Shown here one piece after another: positions 1 through 9,029 of a stretch of DNA of 33,610 nt (positions are counted from its first letter, which is position 1; every line of letters starts with the position of its first letter). This stretch comes from Hyphomicrobiales bacterium. Its GTDB lineage: Bacteria; Pseudomonadota; Alphaproteobacteria; Rhizobiales; Rhizobiaceae. The stretch covers positions 1 through 33,610 of the forward strand of contig QEVK01000032.1 in the NCBI GenBank assembly GCA_003577315.1, given 5' to 3'. Below the pieces are notes generated by a model. The model was not told the origin of the DNA. It saw only the letters and a list, made by a program, of their open reading frames with translations, and made no database searches. A program made the position numbers and the translations under genes.

Positions 1-158
1 CGCGCGACGAGCCGGCGGCGGGCCCGCAGGCGCAGTTCCCGCCCGCGCCGCAGGCGCAGCCGCCGGCCGGGTCCGCGCCGCAGCCGGCCCCCGGCGCGGT
101 GTCGCAAGGCGGGTTGTCGATCGACGGCCTGCTGCGGGCCATCGGGGCGGGGCGGTAG
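1..158 (+). CDS. C-terminal end of an unidentified protein (partial)
   Basis: An open frame enters from the left edge (first whole codon at position 3) and stops at TAG 156-158. The visible 51 residues are rich in Pro, Ala and Gln and end in a short hydrophobic motif, GLSIDGLLRAIGAGR. G/C-rich codon use with G or C in almost every third position supports real coding. Low-complexity Pro/Ala/Gln tails like this occur on many envelope proteins, but nothing here identifies the family. It converges on the next gene, only 6 bases separating the two stop codons. Confidence 0.5.
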   Translation, partial: RDEPAAGPQAQFPPAPQAQPPAGSAPQPAPGAVSQGGLSIDGLLRAIGAGR

Positions 159-164
159 CGCCGC

Positions 165-392
165 TCACGCGCCGGAACGGCGCGCCTTCAGCCGTTCGAG
201 CACGTGGAGCCGCAGCGCCGACGACAGGTTGGTGCCGCGGGGGCGGGCCTGGTCGATCTCGCCGACAAGGGCGGCGAGCGTCATGCCGCGCCCGGCGGCG
301 ATGGCCGCAAGCTCGTCGTGAAAGGGCTGTTCGAGCGAGAACGAGGTGCGGTGGCCGCGGATGGAGACCGAGCGCTTGACGATGCCGCTCAC
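165..392 (-). CDS. ribbon-helix-helix domain protein
   Basis: This 75-residue protein starts at GTG (392-390), which overlaps the TGA of the upstream DUF4169 gene by four bases (GTGA), so translation is probably coupled. The N-terminal KRSVSIRGHRTSFSLEQPFHDELAAIAAGRGMT-type segment has the look of a ribbon-helix-helix DNA-binding fold (a beta strand, then two helices), as in the rhizobial proteins annotated as ribbon-helix-helix domain-containing. It is the last gene of a three-gene minus-strand operon with sspB and DUF4169. The DNA target is unknown. The family assignment is from recognised sequence pattern and context; the regulatory role is inference. Confidence 0.75.
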   Translation of the reverse strand: MSGIVKRSVSIRGHRTSFSLEQPFHDELAAIAAGRGMTLAALVGEIDQARPRGTNLSSALRLHVLERLKARRSGA

Positions 393-589
393 CCGCCGTC
401 GTCCTTCCCGGACGGATGCTCGCGCCTGTGCCCGTCGAGGGCGGCCGCCTCGCGGTCGCGCTCCGTCTTTTCCGCCAGCTTCCGCGCCCCGGTGCGGCCG
501 TGTCGGGCGCGGTTCTCGTCGGCCTTGCGCGCCTTCTCGTCGCGCGCCTTGCGCTTGCGCACGCTGCGCAGGTTGACGATGTCGGCCAT
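389..589 (-). CDS. DUF4169 family protein
   Basis: This 66-residue, very basic and charged protein begins MADIVNLRSVRKRKARDEK and continues with Arg/Lys/Glu-rich helix and an LDGHRR segment near residues 51-56, which is the characteristic DUF4169 pattern of Rhizobiales. It has no membrane segment or signal peptide; it is probably one long charged helix. Function is unknown. It lies 9 bases downstream of the sspB stop codon and overlaps the next gene by four bases, so the three are likely co-transcribed. The co-location with the ClpXP adaptor sspB is conserved in the group as far as I recall, but no functional link is established. Confidence 0.85.
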   Translation of the reverse strand: MADIVNLRSVRKRKARDEKARKADENRARHGRTGARKLAEKTERDREAAALDGHRREHPSGKDDGG

Positions 590-598
590 CGCCGCGGG

Positions 599-1126
599 CT
601 ATTTCTTGCGGAAGGCGTCGAGCGAGACGACCTCGGCCGACTTCGCCGGCTCGGCGTCCTGCTCGTCCTTCTTCCCGGCTCCCGGCTCCTTCGCAGCCGC
701 CGGCGCCGGCACGGCCGGCTCCTCGGCAGGCGCGATGGCGGCGATCCCGGCGTCCTCGTCCGCGCCGGTCTGCTTGACGTCGAACTCCAGCTCGAAATTG
801 ACCGAGGGATCGTAGAAGCCGCGCACGGCGGCGAAGGGGATTTCGAGCTTCTCGGGAATGTCGGAGAAGGACAGCCCGACCTCGAAGCCGGTCTCGCTGA
901 CCTTCAAGTCCCAATACTGGAACTGGAGCACGATGGTCATCTGCTCGGGATAGCGCTCGCGCAGGCGCGTGGAGATGCGCACGCCGGGCGCGCCGGTGAG
1001 GAAGGTGATGAAGAAATGGTGGTTGCCGGGCAGGCCCGTGCGCGCCACCTCGCTCAGCACCTTGCGCATCACGCCGCGCAGCGCGTCCTGCGCGAGGATG
1101 TCGTAGCGGATATGGTCGTCAGCCAT
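599..1126 (-). CDS. sspB: SspB family ClpXP protease adaptor
   Basis: SspB binds ssrA-tagged polypeptides and delivers them to the ClpXP protease. The 175-residue product shows the alphaproteobacterial SspB pattern: IRYDILAQDALRGVMRKVL at the N-terminus, HHFFITFLTGAPGVRIS around residues 36-51, and GFYDPSVNFELEF around residues 111-123, followed by a Glu/Ala-rich linker and a short C-terminal tail (VVSLDAFRKK) that in the family serves to contact ClpX. I chose the ATG at 1126 because family members begin just before the HIRYDIL segment; an in-frame ATG ten codons upstream (1156) exists but neither has a clear Shine-Dalgarno. The gene for tmRNA, whose tag SspB recognises, lies only about 140 bases upstream on the same strand, a satisfying functional pairing. 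Confidence 0.92.
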   Translation of the reverse strand: MADDHIRYDILAQDALRGVMRKVLSEVARTGLPGNHHFFITFLTGAPGVRISTRLRERYPEQMTIVLQFQYWDLKVSETGFEVGLSFSDIPEKLEIPFAAVRGFYDPSVNFELEFDVKQTGADEDAGIAAIAPAEEPAVPAPAAAKEPGAGKKDEQDAEPAKSAEVVSLDAFRKK

Positions 1127-1263
1127 GGGGGCCGTCCCGTGAATCTCGAACGCCATGATGTAATCGAGCTTCGCCCGCCCGTAAACCGGATATAGCGCCG
1201 CTCCCGCCGGCCGCCAGACGCGGCGAAGCCGAATTCTCTCGCAGGTGGAAGCGGGGAAGGGAA

Positions 1264-1583
1264 GGTGGAGGTTTCTGTTGCCAGGTACCTCCGGACCCCG
1301 CCTGAGGGTGCTAACCCGCAGGGCTTGATTCGAGACTATCGCGCCGCATTACGCAGCGAGACGCGCCTCAGCATAGTTGTCGTTGGCAACTATAGGTTCG
1401 GCCCGATAACGGTGGATACCATGCCGGGACAAAGTCCGATCTTTACACCCTCGTCGATCCTGTTTCGCCCCCATCAGCAGCCGCACTCGCTGCGGTTCCT
1501 GGTGGAGGCGCCGGGTACCGCCCCCGGGTCCGAATGGCTTATTGCATCGGCCGTTTATGCCCATAGTCAGCCGAGGCTGACGC
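1264..1583 (-). ncRNA. ssrA: transfer-messenger RNA, circularly permuted two-piece form
   Basis: tmRNA rescues stalled ribosomes and adds a degradation tag. Read on the minus strand, the acceptor piece comes first: a 7-bp hairpin (1565-1580), then a T-arm and a 3' end GCGCCTCCACCA finishing at 1500. After a 27-base intervening loop (1499-1473) the coding piece starts at 1472 with GGGGGCGAAACAGGATCGAC. GGGGGC pairs with GCCTCC to make the acceptor stem. The tag frame 1387-1349 encodes ANDNYAEARLAA then TAA, the standard alphaproteobacterial tag. The order acceptor-loop-coding is the permuted arrangement known from Caulobacter and rhizobia, processed to two RNAs. A late hairpin (GGAGGT with ACCTCC) closes the coding piece near 1267. 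Exact ends are approximate. The T-loop, GGCGGTA, is non-canonical. Confidence 0.93.
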
Positions 1584-1587
1584 GCCG

Positions 1588-1593
1588 AATATA
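1588..1593 (-). promoter_or_regulatory. probable -10 element of the tmRNA promoter
   Basis: On the minus strand the hexamer TATATT lies 7-8 bases before the start of the first acceptor-piece hairpin, the right distance for a -10 box of a strongly expressed stable RNA. No good TTGACA-like -35 is seen at 17 bases; the corresponding hexamer is TTCCCT. Assignment is by position only. Confidence 0.4.
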
Positions 1594-1803
1594 GGAAGCC
1601 CGCAAGCAAAAGGGAAGGCCCGGCGTTGCGCCGCAAGCGGGGCGCCGGCCCGCCCGCCGGCGGCCATCCCGGCCTTGACTCGGCCGGTTCGAGACCCGAA
1701 TGTCGCAACGGCGGGCCTGCGCTCGCCGCGGGATTCGCCTCCCGCTCCGGGGCAGGGCGCGCAATCGTCCGGTTCTTCAATCCATCACGAGGGGAGACTT
1801 CAG

Positions 1804-2115
1804 ATGGCCGACTACATCGGGGACGTCAGAAAGTACGACGCCGGCGCCGACGAGGAGATCGTCAACAAGATCGTCAAGCATCTCGGCATCGCGCTGCGCA
1901 ACCGCGATTCCTCGCTGGTGTCGTGCTCCGATCCCAAGGAACTCGACCGGGTGCGCACCAACTGGATCGGCAAGAAGCTCGGCGTCGCCGACGAGGCCAA
2001 GGCGAACGCGGCGATCGAGAAGGTGTGCGAGCAGCTTTCGGCCGACAACACCAAGAGCCGCGTCACCTTCTACTACCTGACGGCCAAGCATCTGGGGAAG
2101 CTCACCTCGCTCTGA
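1804..2115 (+). CDS. DUF2853 family protein
   Basis: A 103-residue cytoplasmic protein beginning [20 protein letters not shown] and ending HLGKLTSL; this matches the DUF2853 family of small helical alphaproteobacterial proteins of unknown function. A good ribosome binding site (GAGGGGAG, 1788-1797) precedes the ATG. It has no signal peptide or membrane segment. It sits 43 bases upstream of thyA on the same strand, so it may be co-transcribed with the thyA-folA pair, but no role in folate or thymidylate metabolism is known. It diverges from the tmRNA gene; the roughly 200 bases between them must carry its promoter, which I could not pin down. Confidence 0.85.
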   Translation: MADYIGDVRKYDAGADEEIVNKIVKHLGIALRNRDSSLVSCSDPKELDRVRTNWIGKKLGVADEAKANAAIEKVCEQLSADNTKSRVTFYYLTAKHLGKLTSL

Positions 2116-2158
2116 GGCCGCTTTCGCCCCCACCAAGGCGGCGCCGGAGGCGTCCGAC

Positions 2159-2953
2159 ATGCGGCAGTATCTCGATCTTCTCGGCCACGTGCTGGAACAC
2201 GGCGTCGACCGCGGCGACCGTACCGGCACGGGCACGCGCGGCGTGTTCGGCTGGCAGATGCGGTTCGATCTTGCCGAAGGCTTTCCGGCGCTGACCACCA
2301 AGAAGCTGCACCTGAAATCCATCGTCCACGAGCTTCTGTGGTTCCTGTCGGGCGACACCAACATCGGCTACCTGCGCGACAACGGCGTCACCATCTGGGA
2401 CGAGTGGGCCGATGCGGACGGCAATCTGGGCCCGGTCTACGGCGCGCAGTGGCGCTCCTGGCCGGCGAGCGACGGCGGCTCCATCGACCAGATCGCCAAT
2501 GTCGTGCGCGAGATCCGGGAAAACCCCAACTCGCGCCGGCTCGTCGTCTCGGCCTGGAACCCGGCCGAGGTCGACGCCATGGCGCTGCCGCCCTGCCACT
2601 GCCTGTTCCAGTTCCATGTCGCTGAAGGGCGGCTTTCCTGCCAGCTCTACCAGCGCTCGGCCGACATCTTCCTCGGCGTGCCGTTCAACATCGCCTCCTA
2701 TGCGCTTCTGACGATGATGGTGGCGCAGGTGACGGGCCTGAAGCCGGGCCACTTCATTCACACGCTGGGCGATGCGCACCTCTACGCCAACCATTTCGGG
2801 CAGGCGCGGCAGCAGTTGCAGCGCACGCCCAAGCCGCTGCCGAGGATGTGGATCAACCCCGAGGTCAAGGACATCTTCTCCTTCCGCTTCGAGGATTTCC
2901 GGCTCGACGGCTACGTCGCCGATCCCACCATCCGCGCGCCGATCGCGGTGTGA
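2159..2953 (+). CDS. thyA: thymidylate synthase
   Basis: Converts dUMP to dTMP using methylenetetrahydrofolate, giving dihydrofolate. The product is 264 residues, identical in length to E. coli ThyA. The active-site segment [13 protein letters not shown] places the nucleophilic cysteine at residue 146, as in E. coli; the dUMP-binding RTGTGT near residues 21-26 and the [20 protein letters not shown] signature (about residues 165-185) are intact, and the C-terminus IAV matches the family. GGAGG at 2146-2150 is a good Shine-Dalgarno. The downstream gene is folA, which regenerates tetrahydrofolate from the dihydrofolate made here; only four bases separate the two, consistent with an operon. Confidence 0.98.
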   Translation: MRQYLDLLGHVLEHGVDRGDRTGTGTRGVFGWQMRFDLAEGFPALTTKKLHLKSIVHELLWFLSGDTNIGYLRDNGVTIWDEWADADGNLGPVYGAQWRSWPASDGGSIDQIANVVREIRENPNSRRLVVSAWNPAEVDAMALPPCHCLFQFHVAEGRLSCQLYQRSADIFLGVPFNIASYALLTMMVAQVTGLKPGHFIHTLGDAHLYANHFGQARQQLQRTPKPLPRMWINPEVKDIFSFRFEDFRLDGYVADPTIRAPIAV

Positions 2954-2957
2954 CGTC

Positions 2958-3452
2958 GTGCTGGTCAGGATCGTCGTCGCGGTGGCCGCAAACGGCGTCA
3001 TCGGGCGCGACGGCGATATGCCGTGGCGGCTTTCGACCGACATGAGGCGCTTCAGGGCCACCACCATGGGCAAGCCGGTGGTGATGGGCCGCAAGACCTG
3101 GGAAAGCTTCCCGAAGCGGCCGCTGCCGGGCAGGCATAACATTATCGTGACCCGCGACGCCGCCTACGCCGCGGAGGGCGCGTCGAGCGTCGCCTCGCTC
3201 GACGCGGCGCTGGCGCTCGCCCGCGCCGAGGGGGCGCAGGAGGCCTGCATCATCGGCGGCGGCGAGATCTACGCGGCGGCGCTGCCGCTGGCCGACAGGC
3301 TCGATGTGACCCATATTCTGGCCGAAATCGACGGCGATACGCGCTTTCCGGCCATCGATCCCGCCGTGTGGCGCGCCGTGTCGAGCGAGGATTTTCCCGC
3401 CGGCGACAAGGACACGCACCCCACCCGCCACGTGGTCTACGAGCGCCGGTGA
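2958..3452 (+). CDS. folA: dihydrofolate reductase
   Basis: NADPH-dependent reduction of dihydrofolate to tetrahydrofolate. The 164-residue product has the type I DHFR pattern: VVAVAANGVIGRDGDMPWRL with the catalytic acid Asp28, the KPVVMGRKTWES segment near residues 39-50 and the IIGGGEIY cofactor motif near residues 99-106. I chose GTG at 2958, five bases after the thyA stop, because it gives the usual N-terminus; the frame is open further upstream inside thyA but that would add unrelated residues. The partnership with thyA is functional as well as positional, since ThyA consumes reduced folate. Confidence 0.96.
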   Translation: MLVRIVVAVAANGVIGRDGDMPWRLSTDMRRFRATTMGKPVVMGRKTWESFPKRPLPGRHNIIVTRDAAYAAEGASSVASLDAALALARAEGAQEACIIGGGEIYAAALPLADRLDVTHILAEIDGDTRFPAIDPAVWRAVSSEDFPAGDKDTHPTRHVVYERR

Positions 3453-3519
3453 CGGCCGGGGTGCCGCACCGGCATCGCGGCCAAGCGCCGCGAAAATGCC
3501 GAACCGGCGTTCCATCGCG

Positions 3520-3548
3520 TTGAAAGCGGCCGCGCGCGTGCCTATAAC
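3520..3548 (+). promoter_or_regulatory. sigma70-type promoter of hflK-hflC
   Basis: TTGAAA (3520-3525), a 17-base spacer, and TATAAC (3543-3548) form a near-consensus housekeeping promoter in the 161-base space between folA and hflK. The predicted start of transcription is about 3555, some 60 bases before the hflK ATG. This suggests hflK-hflC-DUF2065 is transcribed separately from thyA-folA. Confidence 0.6.
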
Positions 3549-3613
3549 CCGGTGAAACGGCGATGCGCGGCGGCCGGAATCGTTGCGCGGCAATCCAGAC
3601 CGAGAGGACATTC

Positions 3614-4714
3614 ATGCCCTGGAGCAATCAAAGTGGCGGCGGCGGGCCCTGGGGCGGCGGCGGCGGAAATGGCGGCGGCCCGTGGGGCCAGGGGCCGCGC
3701 GGCCCCGGCGGACCCGGCGGCACGCCACCCGATCTGGAGGACATCATCCGCCGGGGCCAGGACCGGCTGAAGAACGCGCTGCCCGGCGGCGGCCAGGCGA
3801 GCCCCGCCATGTTCGGCCTGATCGTGCTCGGCCTTGCCGTGCTGTGGCTGTTCCAGGCGATCTACACCGTGCAGCCGGACGAGCTTGCGGTCGAGCTGCG
3901 CTTCGGCAAGCCCAAGGACGAGATTTCGGAGCCGGGCCTGCACTTCCACTGGTGGCCCATCGAGACGGTCGAGCGCGCCACCGTGGCCGAGCGGCTGATC
4001 AATGTCGGCGAAGCCCGCGGCGGCTCCGCCTCCACCGGGCTGATGCTGTCGGGCGACCAGAACATCGTCGACGTCCGCTTCTCCGTCGCCTATCAGGTCA
4101 ACGATCCCAAGGCCTACCTGTTCAACGTCTCCGACCCCGACGCCACGCTGCGCCAGGTCGCCGAGAGCGCCATGCGCGAGGTCGTCGGCCGGCGCCCGGC
4201 GCAGGACGTGTTCCGCGACGACCGCCAGGGCATCGCCGAGGACGTGCGCGAGATCATACAGACCACGATAGACGGCTACGGCGCGGGGCTGGCCGTCACC
4301 GCGATCTCCATCGAGGACGCGGCGCCGCCGCGCGAGGTGGCCGACGCCTTCGAGGAGGTGCAGCGCGCCGAGCAGGACGAGGACCGCTTCGTCGAGGAAT
4401 CCAACCAGTACTCCAACCAGCAGCTCGGCCGCGCCCGCGGCGAGGCGGCGCAGGTTCGCGAGGAGGCGGCCGCCTACAAGACCCGCGTGGTGCAGGAGGC
4501 CGAGGGTGAGGCGCAGCGCTTCATCTCCGTCTACGACGAATACGCCAAGGCGCCCGACGTGACGCGCAAGCGCCTGTTCCTGGAGACCATGGAGAACGTG
4601 CTGAAGAGTTCCAACAAGGTGATCGTCGAGCAGGGCGGCGGGCAGGGGGTGATCCCCTATCTGCCGCTGCCCGAGCTGCGCGCCGCCCAGCAGGCCGGCC
4701 AGGGAGGCAACTGA
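3614..4714 (+). CDS. hflK: FtsH protease activity modulator HflK
   Basis: HflK with HflC forms the inner-membrane HflKC complex that surrounds FtsH and modulates degradation of membrane proteins. The 366-residue product has a Gly/Pro-rich cytoplasmic N-terminus (residues 1-40), one membrane segment (about 65-85, MFGLIVLGLAVLWLFQAIYT) and an SPFH/prohibitin domain with the typical QPDELAVELRFGK start, then a charged coiled-coil region rich in Glu/Arg/Gln (about 255-310). The ATG at 3614 follows GAGAGGA; a frame extension upstream to 3563 lacks family similarity. hflC starts one base after the stop codon. The N-terminus is notably Gly-rich, which is usual for HflK. Confidence 0.96.
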   Translation: MPWSNQSGGGGPWGGGGGNGGGPWGQGPRGPGGPGGTPPDLEDIIRRGQDRLKNALPGGGQASPAMFGLIVLGLAVLWLFQAIYTVQPDELAVELRFGKPKDEISEPGLHFHWWPIETVERATVAERLINVGEARGGSASTGLMLSGDQNIVDVRFSVAYQVNDPKAYLFNVSDPDATLRQVAESAMREVVGRRPAQDVFRDDRQGIAEDVREIIQTTIDGYGAGLAVTAISIEDAAPPREVADAFEEVQRAEQDEDRFVEESNQYSNQQLGRARGEAAQVREEAAAYKTRVVQEAEGEAQRFISVYDEYAKAPDVTRKRLFLETMENVLKSSNKVIVEQGGGQGVIPYLPLPELRAAQQAGQGGN

Positions 4715-4715
4715 C

Positions 4716-5666
4716 ATGGCGAACCGTCTTCCCTTCCTCGCGGTCGCGGCCGCCATCGTCCTGTTCCTGATCTGGTCGTCGATCTTCGTCGTCAACGAGC
4801 GCCAGCAGGCCATCGTGCTGCGCTTCGGCGAGATCGTCGACGTGAAGTCCGAGCCCGGCATCTACTTCAAGCTGCCGCTGCCCTTCATCGAGGCCGACAA
4901 CGTCCAGATGATCGAGGACCGCGTCATGCGCTTCGACCTCGACGACATCCGCGTCCAGGTCTCGGGCGGCCGCTTCTACGAGGTCGACGCCTTCATCGCC
5001 TACCGCATCAGCGACGCGCGGCGGTTCCGGCTTGCGGTGTCCGGCTCGGTGCCGCTGGCCGAGCAGCGCCTGCGCACCCGCCTCGACGCGGCCCTGCGCC
5101 GGGTCTACGGCCTGCGCGGCTTCGAGGCGGCGCTGTCGGAGGAGCGCGGCTCGATGATGCGCGAGGTCGCCGACCAGCTTCGCCCGGACGCGACCTCGCT
5201 CGGCCTGGAGATCGTCGACGTGCGCATCCGCCGCACCGACCTGACGGCGGAGGTCTCGCAGCAGACCTACGAGCGCATGCGCGCCGAGCGTCTGGCCGAG
5301 GCCGAGCGGCTGCGCGCCCGCGGCCGCGAGGCCGCCCAGCGCATCCGCGCCCGCGCCGACCGCGAGGTGGTCGAGATCATCGCCGAGGCGCGGCGCGAGT
5401 CGGAGATCCTGCGCGGCGAGGGCGAGGCCGAGCGCAACGCCGTCTTCGCCGACGCCTTCAACCGCGACCGGGAGTTCTTCGAGTTCTACCGCTCGATGGC
5501 CGCCTACACCGCCGCGCTCGAGGGTTCGGGCACGACGATGCTGCTGTCGCCGGATTCGGAGTTCTTCCGCTTCTTCGGCAGCGCCGAGGGCCGCGCGCCG
5601 GCGGGGCCGGCCGCGCCCGGCACGCCCGCCGCACCCCCCGCGGCCGCGCCGGGCACGACGCAGTAG
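4716..5666 (+). CDS. hflC: protease modulator HflC
   Basis: Partner of HflK in the periplasm-facing HflKC complex. The product is 316 residues: one N-terminal membrane segment (about residues 5-25), the SPFH domain opening with FVVNERQQAIVLRFGEIV, a charged coiled-coil (YERMRAERLAEAERLRARGREAAQRIRA region, about 185-215), the FFEFYRSMAAYTAAL segment near 253-267 and an Ala/Pro-rich tail. It is separated by a single base from hflK, so the two are almost certainly translationally coupled and made in equal amounts. Confidence 0.96.
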   Translation: MANRLPFLAVAAAIVLFLIWSSIFVVNERQQAIVLRFGEIVDVKSEPGIYFKLPLPFIEADNVQMIEDRVMRFDLDDIRVQVSGGRFYEVDAFIAYRISDARRFRLAVSGSVPLAEQRLRTRLDAALRRVYGLRGFEAALSEERGSMMREVADQLRPDATSLGLEIVDVRIRRTDLTAEVSQQTYERMRAERLAEAERLRARGREAAQRIRARADREVVEIIAEARRESEILRGEGEAERNAVFADAFNRDREFFEFYRSMAAYTAALEGSGTTMLLSPDSEFFRFFGSAEGRAPAGPAAPGTPAAPPAAAPGTTQ

Positions 5667-5667
5667 C

Positions 5668-5853
5668 GTGGACGATTTCCTCGTCGCGCTCGGCCTCGTG
5701 CTGGTCATCGAGGGCGTGCTCTATGGCGGCCTGCCGAGCCTCGCGCGGCGGCTGGCCGCCGAGGTGCTGGCGACGCCGGAGCAGACCCTGCGCACCGCCG
5801 GGCTGGTGGCCGCCGCCATCGGGGTGGCCATCGTCTGGCTGGTGCGCGCCTGA
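5668..5853 (+). CDS. DUF2065 family small membrane protein
   Basis: A 61-residue protein starting at GTG one base after the hflC stop codon. Two hydrophobic segments (about residues 4-22 and 43-59) flank a short amphipathic stretch (LARRLAAEVLATPEQTLRTAG), the DUF2065 pattern. In many proteobacteria this small inner-membrane gene follows hflC, which supports both the call and the GTG start; its function is unknown. Spacing says it belongs to the hflK-hflC operon. Confidence 0.88.
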   Translation: MDDFLVALGLVLVIEGVLYGGLPSLARRLAAEVLATPEQTLRTAGLVAAAIGVAIVWLVRA

Positions 5854-5966
5854 GGCGGTCGCGGCCATCGCGCTTCACGGTGGGTTTACGGCCCGCGCCG
5901 CAAACGCGCCTCAATGTCGGCAAGGATGGGGGCGGCAGCCGCCAGTTTCATTCGGAGACGAACCCT

Positions 5967-7508
<1,542 letters not shown>

Positions 7509-7550
7509 CGGGCAGGATGGAATAGCCGGGCGGTATCGGCCGGCGGGCCG

Positions 7551-8117
7551 TCAGGCCCGTCCCGTCCGTCCCTGCCAGTCCTGGCGCGCCAGCGTGTAGA
7601 AGACGTGGCGCTTCAGGTGCGGGTGCGTGTCCGGCACCTTCGGGTGGTCGAAGTCGCCCTGCGGCTCGTGGCGCATGCCCAGCCTGCGCATCACGGCGAT
7701 GGAGGGCTCGTTCTCCCGCACCGCGAAGGAGACGATCTCGGCAAGGCCGAGCGCCTCGAAGCCGAAGCGCAGCAGTTCCTCGCCGGCCTCGGTGACGTAG
7801 CCCTTGCCCCAGTGTTCGGGCGCCAGCCGCCAGCCGATCTCGACCGCGCCGCCGGGCCGGGGCGGGATGTCCTGCGCGGGATGGAGGCCGGCGAAGCCGA
7901 GGCAATGGCCGGTCTGCTTCAGCTCCAGCGCGCAAAAGCCGTAGCCGCGCTCCTCGTTGCCGGCGCGCAAGGTGTCGAGCAGGGCGTCGGCCTGCGCGCG
8001 CGTGCGGCGGAAGGGAAAGAAGCGCATCACCGTCTCGTCGGAATTGATGCGGTGGAACAGGTCGCGGTCGCGATCCTCCCAGTTGCGGATGGCAAGCCGC
8101 GCCGTCTCCAGCCGCAT
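7551..8117 (-). CDS. GNAT family N-acetyltransferase, RimJ/RimL type
   Basis: A 188-residue acetyl-CoA-dependent acetyltransferase. It opens MRLETARLAIRNWEDRD, the usual start of the RimJ/RimL (Acetyltransf_3) group, and carries the acetyl-CoA-binding motif A region VEIGWRLAPEHWGKGYVTEA (about residues 88-107) and the late ENEPSIAVMRRLGM motif (about 134-147). These enzymes acetylate amino groups of proteins or small molecules; the substrate here is unknown. Its ATG overlaps the serB stop codon by one base (TGATG), so it is translationally coupled to serB, though I know of no metabolic connection. Confidence 0.9.
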   Translation of the reverse strand: MRLETARLAIRNWEDRDRDLFHRINSDETVMRFFPFRRTRAQADALLDTLRAGNEERGYGFCALELKQTGHCLGFAGLHPAQDIPPRPGGAVEIGWRLAPEHWGKGYVTEAGEELLRFGFEALGLAEIVSFAVRENEPSIAVMRRLGMRHEPQGDFDHPKVPDTHPHLKRHVFYTLARQDWQGRTGRA

Positions 8118-9004
8118 CACGCGCAAAATTCCTCGCGGCGATAGCCCTGGAGGTAGAGCAGCGCCGTCAGGTCGCCATGGTCGATGCGGATTTTTGCACG
8201 CGCGGCGACAGCGGGTTTGGCGTGAAGCGCCACGCCCGTGCCGGCCAGCGCCAGCATGTCGAGATCGTTGGCGCCGTCGCCGACGGCGATGGCCTCGGCG
8301 GGGGTGACGCCGAGGCGGGCGGCGATCTCCGCCAGCGCCTCGGCCTTGGCCTCGCGGCCGAGGATCGGGTCCGCGACCTCGCCGGTCAGCCGGCCCCCTT
8401 CTTCCAGAAGCGTGTTGGCGCGGTTCTCGCGGAAGCCGAGCTTTGCCGCGATCGGGCCGGTGAAGGACAGGAAGCCGCCCGAGACCAGCGCCGTCCACGC
8501 CCCGGCGGCGTTCATGGTGGCGACGAGCGCGCGCCCGCCGGCGGCAAGCGTCAGCCGCGTCTCGATGATGCGGCCGATCACGCCGGCGTCGAGCCCCCTG
8601 AGCAGGGCGACGCGCTCCCTGAGCGCCGGCTCGAAGGCGATCTCGCCGTTCATCGAGCGGGCGGTGATGGCGGCGACGTGCTCCTTGACGCCGACCTCGT
8701 CGGCCAGCTCGTCGATGCACTCCTGGTCGATCATGGTCGAATCCATGTCGGCCAGAAGCAGCTTCTTGCGGCGGCCTTGCGCCTCCTGCACGGCGGCGTC
8801 GACCGGGGCGTCGCCGACAGCCGCGCGCAGCGCGGCGAGCGCGGCCCCGGCATCCGCGCCGCCCGGAAGGTGAAGGTCGGCCGCCACGCCCTCGGCCAGC
8901 CAGTCGATGCGGCTTGCGCCGGCGGCGCGCGAGGCCCTATCTGCAAGGTCTGCGGTCAGGACCGGGCGGGAAGGATTGGCGATCAGCGTGGCGACGAGCG
9001 GCAT
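8117..9004 (-). CDS. serB: phosphoserine phosphatase
   Basis: Last step of serine synthesis, dephosphorylating phosphoserine; a cytoplasmic HAD-family enzyme. The 295-residue product has an N-terminal region of about 80 residues and then the HAD core: motif I DMDST (residues 86-90, nucleophile Asp86), motif II VSGGF, a Lys in the AKLGF segment, and motif III GDGANDLDM. I place the start at ATG 9004 by family resemblance (MPLVATLIANP); another ATG two codons upstream (9010) is equally possible and neither has a visible Shine-Dalgarno. The start region overlaps that of the divergent gene miaA. Downstream it is coupled to a GNAT acetyltransferase. Confidence 0.94.
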   Translation of the reverse strand: MPLVATLIANPSRPVLTADLADRASRAAGASRIDWLAEGVAADLHLPGGADAGAALAALRAAVGDAPVDAAVQEAQGRRKKLLLADMDSTMIDQECIDELADEVGVKEHVAAITARSMNGEIAFEPALRERVALLRGLDAGVIGRIIETRLTLAAGGRALVATMNAAGAWTALVSGGFLSFTGPIAAKLGFRENRANTLLEEGGRLTGEVADPILGREAKAEALAEIAARLGVTPAEAIAVGDGANDLDMLALAGTGVALHAKPAVAARAKIRIDHGDLTALLYLQGYRREEFCA

Positions 9005-9029
9005 GAACATATCCGGGAAGGGAGGCGGC

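Noticed and set aside
1349..1780. Minus-strand open frame ending in ANDNYAEARLAA
   Set aside because: Only the last 12 codons are translated, as the tmRNA tag; the rest is structural RNA.
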